DNA of 64,000 nucleotides, taken from NCBI GenBank assembly GCA_037576215.1, contig JBANDB010000008.1, positions 2,356,001 to 2,420,000 on the forward strand, read 5' to 3'. Within the stretch, counting starts at the first letter, position 1. Each line of letters begins with the position of its first letter. Source of the DNA: Armillaria gallica (Eukaryota; Basidiomycota; Agaricomycetes; Agaricales; Physalacriaceae). The notes beneath the pieces are model-generated. The model was not told where the DNA came from. It searched no databases and saw only the letters and a program-made list of their open reading frames with translations. Position numbers and translations under genes: made by a program. Positions 58,158 to 64,000 of this stretch are shown here, in pieces.

Positions 58158-60284
58158 TTAGTGCGTTTTCCTATTACTTAAGTACCCCTCCGTCTGCCTA
58201 TGTGTATTGATCATAACCTCACTTTCGTACATCATCTTAAAAAGTCAGCTGTAAGTCAGTATCGTTAAGACTGATATCAAAGCACTTACATCCTCTGTCA
58301 TGGAATATATATCTGAGCCAGGTCGATTGTACATCATCGCATTAGCAAACATGAGATATATGTCTCTTTGATACTCCAAAGAGTTGGAAATGACACCGTC
58401 CTTGATTCTGGCCTTGATAGTTTTCAAGTCAACGGGCCGCTTGACAATATCGTGGTAATCTGGTGCTTCGGAAGCTTTGATAGGGTTATGGAAAATATTG
58501 CCACTACGGTGCTGAGAGATCTGGGCGTGCAGCATCCCGATGACATTTTGGAATCGCTTGAGGGCTACCTGTTCTTCAGTACGATCTCCACGGCGACGCG
58601 TTCGAGCACCGGAAGGGCCTGTAAAGAACTGTTTGACTACCAGACACTCGGACAAGTTAGCGTCGTACCAGGTTCATCGTCATCCGCTGGTTCAGAAGTT
58701 TCTCGCAAGCGTTTCTTGTCACGAATCACATCGCTTGGTTCCGGATTAGACGCTTTTCGTTTGCCTTGTTCTTAGCCATGAGGAGCTGTATATCTATAGA
58801 TAAAGAGAAATAGCCTACTTCGCCTCGTTGTGACTGCATCAGCACCCGGAGAATCGGGTTGTTCTTCTTGCTGAGGGGTCGCTACCATTTCAACTTCCTC
58901 AGGCAACGTGTCACCGTCCTCGGGAACGGAAGTTCCACGTCGCTGACGTCGGCCTTTGACGGTCTTGGTTTGTGCGATTGCGGTACTAGACGGTCGCCGT
59001 CGACGTGTTGATTCTAAAAGTACGGTCAAATGGAAAGGAATGCTGATGAGATATATATTATTACTGCGCGTCGCTTGTAAGGGCTCGTCTCCCGAGGTCG
59101 AACCATCTTCGTCGAGATCTGCGGCTTTGGGAGTGTCTTCAGGATGCTCTGCCACATCAGCATTTACTTCGGGTGGTGAATGCGGTTCTGATTCGTATCC
59201 TTCGACAGGTTGACGAGAAACTTCTTCAGCGTGCACCACCTCGGGCTCCACCGAATCTTCCGAAAGTGATGTTAGATCTTGAGGCGGGGTTTCCATAACC
59301 TCTTGAAGAAGCCTGAGCAGGATTTTTATGGAGAACATTATCGGAAAGGTGTAAACACTGACTTCGGTGAATCCTCTCGTGGAGGTGCATCTGGTACATC
59401 GTCATTGGGTGGGACTTCTAGAGATGCAATGTTGTCCACCGGCGCATCCAGTTCCTACATAAAAAGTCTCGATGCAATGACACTACACCATAGGACGTCG
59501 AACGATACCGTCGGGAGAGTGGTCGTATCTGCCATCGTTACGTCGAGCTCTGGGACAGGTGTCTCTTCCGTCGTTGTTTCGGGAATTGGTGTAATCTACG
59601 ATGTTTAAGGTGTAATCTGAAATAGAAACAGACCGTCTCATTTACCTCGCCGCCGGGGGCTCCAGAAATATCAGCTTGAATCTTGTCGTCCCATGAGCCT
59701 GATCGTATGTCTTCAATTTCGGCAAGAATTTTCCTGGGCATTTGTTATTGACGGGTTGAAGGAGAGAATAATCATCTACTTGAATTTTGTTTCTTCGGCC
59801 GAGATGTCCTCTCGTAGTTCCTGGTATCGGGCAACGTATTGATGTTTCGCCAACTTCAGATTCACGTCAGCTACAGTTCAATGAGCAATCCATTGACATG
59901 AGGCAAATGGGACCAGGAACCTTTGGGTTCGTTGTTTTCTTCCGAACTAAATAGATGTTAACAATGGGTAAGCGCATCGAATAATCTAACCTTACATGTC
60001 AAGTTCAGCTTCCTTTATAAGAGAGTTGTACATTACTGCGCACGACTGAAGCGACCAGAAAATTGAGCCTCATCTGTTGACATAACAACAACAACGGCCA
60101 TACTGACTTGTGCAGTGAAAAAAGACTTTGGGTGTAAAAGAAGTGGATGTTTGGAAAGAATTTTGGCGATGGCAGTCCATTCTGTGCCAATTTCCCAGAC
60201 TGCCTGGGCCAGAATAAGACGATCTAGTTTTGAAAGACGGTTCATGTCGACTGAAGCGGCATGAGACCTGCGACGAGTACTCAT
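58158..60284 (-). CDS. BRD8/Bdc1-like bromodomain protein
   Basis: Resembles BRD8 and fission yeast Bdc1, bromodomain subunits of NuA4. From ATG 60282-60284 (MSTRRRSHA): an N-terminal SANT-like segment (LDRLILAQAVWEIGTEWTAIAKILSKHP), a helical region (LKLAKHQYVARYQELREDISAEETKFKKILAEIED), a long acidic Ser/Pro/Glu-rich middle with a basic patch (STRRRRPSS, KGRRQRRG), and a C-terminal bromodomain: VALKRFQNVIGMLHAQISQHRSGNIFHNPI, YHDIVKRPVDLKTIKARI, YQRDIYLMFANAMMYNRPGSDIY with the acetyl-lysine-binding Asn in MMYNR. The last exon, after TED, encodes MMYESEVMINTHR and stops at 58158-58160. An in-frame upstream ATG at 60342-60344 would add 20 residues. Domain order and the neighbouring TRA1 favour the NuA4 assignment; BET-type Bdf1 would have two bromodomains. 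Confidence 0.75.
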
Positions 60285-60424
60285 TGTGCGACGGTAGTGC
60301 TCACAGTGAAAGGTATCTGAAAGAGGCCCACCGGCAAATTCCATGATCGCGGCGGTCCCCTCGGCACTGCGGTGACGTGACTTGGGTTGCCAGCCTGAGC
60401 CCGATTTCTTGTCTCTCTACCACC
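60285..60424. promoter_or_regulatory. 140-bp divergent promoter, bromodomain gene / PEP4
   Basis: The two ATGs are separated by 140 bp. If the upstream ATG of the bromodomain gene is used, only 80 bp remain. No TATA box is evident. A pyrimidine-rich CTTGTCTCTCTACCACC precedes the PEP4 ATG. Confidence 0.5.
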
Positions 60425-61959
<1,535 letters not shown>

Positions 61960-62216
61960 GCATCTCGGTTCGGGGCCCCCGCCATTCTACTCTTTTCCTG
62001 ACAACGTTCGTGGACAGACAGGTTACGTAGTGGGTGTAAGATTAATGATAGAGGCGTTTCATCCTGAGTATAATATCATTCCCTTCATTCCAAATGTGTT
62101 ATGCCTACCGTACTAAGTATCGGAATATCATCGATTCATTTACCACCAACGTCATCGACCCGGCGAAAGAAATTGATCGATTACTTTTCTGAGTGTCTCT
62201 ATGCTCTAACTTGGAG
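61960..62216. other. Intergenic, PEP4 3' end and DCAF-like gene promoter
   Basis: About 257 bp, no coding frame or RNA gene recognised. Confidence 0.45.
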
Positions 62217-64000
62217 ATGACATCGCATGCAGCGGGGTTGCCATTGACGTTGATCCAGAATCTCCCTTCGGCACAACGCTCGAGTTGTTTCAGGAATGAT
62301 TGTCTAGCCAGTCTCTACCGACGGCCACTGGATCGAGTAAATGTACTCGGTGACGAGGGGACTGAGGGCCACACTGGGTATATGTCTATCTCTGCGCTAC
62401 TTTTGTACCGACTGACATCTGCGAGAAGATGCGTGAATGCTCTTAGTTGGGCACATGACGGCGAGCTTCTCCTCAGCGGTAGCGACGACACAACGTATGT
62501 TGCCTATCTCATTGCATACATACTTTGACCAAGGATCATTAGCGTTCGAATATGGAGTATGGATCCCACCGCCAGTGACTCCGAGTATCCTTTCGTGTGT
62601 TGCGCCTTGATACACACTGGTCATCGAGCTAATATCTTCAACGCGCGTATGCTCCCTCATTCCTCCCGAATGTACGCACCCTCGCTCTGCTTTTTGACAA
62701 TGGCAATCTCATCTCTCAAATCAGAGCTACAGTCGCAGGTGATAAGCAAGTTCTCGTGTTTGATATTGGCCAAGTGCACGGACCATCAGTGCCAGGGTGT
62801 GGTGGGAGGTATTCTGAAACCCCGACGCATGCATTGCGTTGCCACGAAGATCGCGTTAAGAGGATTGTCACAGAAGATAGTCCTGATATTTTCCTGACGG
62901 TATCCGAAGTGCGTTATACTGGCCTTCCGTTCCGTGCCCTCACCTTGCTACCTAGGATGGAACTGTTCGTCAACACGACCTTCGAACGTCTCATTCATGT
63001 CGTACTGGATGCCCGGCTCCCCTGGTGCAAGTCGACTTTGAACTGTCATCCTTAGCTATGTCTCCCCTCACGCCATATCAATTTGTTGTCGCTGGAGATT
63101 CAGACTACGTTAGTCTGGTACCCTCATTTGTTTACTGTCTAAAATATAAATGCTTTGGTTATAACAGGGATACCTTTTCGACAGGCGCCATCTTCAGACA
63201 ACAAGCCAGCCATCGAGTGTCTTCTCCACGGAGCTGACGACTTGTGTTAGACGATTTGGGCGTCCTGAGCGCACCGATGATGTAGACAATCGGCGACGGC
63301 AGCATATTACTGGGGCGCGTATGTCCTCGCATGCTGGTGATGAAGTACGTGCATTGTTTCTTCATGGTAGTATCTTGCTTAATTATGCCTTGTAATAGAT
63401 ACTCTTGGGTAGGTGGACGATTGACCTGTCGCTGATACATCCTTGACGAGACCGTATAGCCTATAACGGGGACGTCGTGTATCGCTACTCCGCCCTAGGA
63501 GTACCCCAAGAAGAAAAAGACACCCCGATCATTATGCCAATACAAAAGTACGTTGGTGCTCAGAATGTTGATACGGTCAAGGATGGTACGTGGGTGGTGT
63601 TACTGTCGACCCATATACTCTTACATTCATTGAACAGTCAACTTTCTTGGACCAAGTGACGAATATGTTACAGTTGGGTCTGATGATGGTAACTTCTTCG
63701 TGTGGAACAAGGAAAGTGGGAGTCTTCATGGTATTTATGAAGGCGACGGCAGTGTGGTCAACGTTATTGAGGGACATCCGCACCTCCCGCTAGTTGCCGT
63801 GAGTGGAATTGATACTTCCGTAAAGGTCAGTCCCACACGAAATTTTTTCTGCATATTTGGTCCTATCAATGATGCCCAGTTGTTTGCGCCCACCGACGAG
63901 AAAAGTGAATTCTCCCGAATGGACAACGCTGAGGCCATCATCGAGAGAAACCAGCGGAGCAGGTCCATTCGAAGCATTCGGAGTGTTGATATGGCGGCGC
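62217..64000 (+). CDS. DCAF6/DCAF8-like WD40 protein (3' end cut by window)
   Basis: Resembles DDB1- and CUL4-associated factors of the DCAF6/DCAF8 type, substrate receptors of CRL4 ubiquitin ligases. From ATG 62217: LYRRPLDRVNVLGDEGTEGHTG, then after a short intron CVNALSWAHDGELLLSGSDDTTVRIW, HTGHRANIFNARMLPHSSRM, QVLVFDIGQ, HEDRVKRIVTEDSPDIFLTVSEDGTVRQHDLRT (spliced at SE|DGT over 62909-62955), FVVAGDSDYGYLFDRRHL, YVTVGSDDGNFFVWNKESGSLHGIYEGDGSVVNVIEGHP and VSGIDTSVKLFAPTD. The GHRANIF motif is close to DCAF6. The gene continues beyond 64000, where a charged, Ser/Arg-rich stretch (IIERNQRSRSIRSIRS) begins. The start codon is the first ATG before the conserved LYRR motif but is not certain. 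Confidence 0.8.

Overview
The window is a gene-dense nuclear chromosome segment from a filamentous basidiomycete, most likely an agaricomycete. The main evidence is the many GT-AG introns of about 45-60 nt, intergenic gaps mostly under 700 bp, genes on both strands, and families typical of this group: a DUF6534-type multi-pass membrane protein, a membrane-anchored GH17 glucanase and a Tra1 without kinase motifs. I see no prokaryotic operons, insertion sequences, CRISPR arrays, rRNA genes or convincing tRNA genes. All gene models are inferred by eye from protein similarity and splice signals. Internal exon borders are certain only where stated.

Layout, left to right. 1-13 kb: a two-cassette Ski2-like helicase of the Slh1/ASCC3 type (+, 5' end probably cut by the window edge), a kynurenine/glutamine transaminase K-like aminotransferase (-), a WRAP53/TCAB1-like WD40 gene with broken reading frame (+), a small unidentified gene (-) and a DUF6534-like membrane protein (-). 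13-21 kb: a coiled-coil, Pro/Gln-rich protein with a C-terminal zinc-finger-like motif (-), a small single-pass membrane protein (-), GTP cyclohydrolase II RIB1 (+) and the GH17 enzyme (+). 21-34 kb: a Vps17-like PX-BAR retromer sorting nexin (+), a secreted M24 peptidase-like protein (-), an M28 glutamate-carboxypeptidase-like protein (-), RAD7 (-) and CTNNBL1 (+). 34-46 kb: UTP15 (-), TCTP (+), a GCP3/Spc98-like gamma-tubulin complex subunit (+), protein disulfide isomerase (-), verprolin/WIP (-) and an unidentified multi-pass membrane protein (-). 46-64 kb: the giant TRA1 (+), a BRD8/Bdc1-like bromodomain protein (-), vacuolar aspartic protease PEP4 (+) and a DCAF6-like WD40 protein (+, cut by the right edge).

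Most genes are housekeeping and are not organised as a pathway. The one functional pairing is TRA1 tail-to-tail with a BRD8/Bdc1-like gene, since both families are NuA4 acetyltransferase subunits. I found no clear undescribed multi-gene system. The most interesting signals are a set of very small exons (14, 17, 17, 16 and 23 nt) several of which carry or split the most conserved motif of their protein, a degenerate and shortened second helicase cassette in the Slh1-like protein, introns at the identical position in both active sites of the disulfide isomerase, and single-base frame breaks at homopolymers in at least two genes, which look more like assembly errors than biology.
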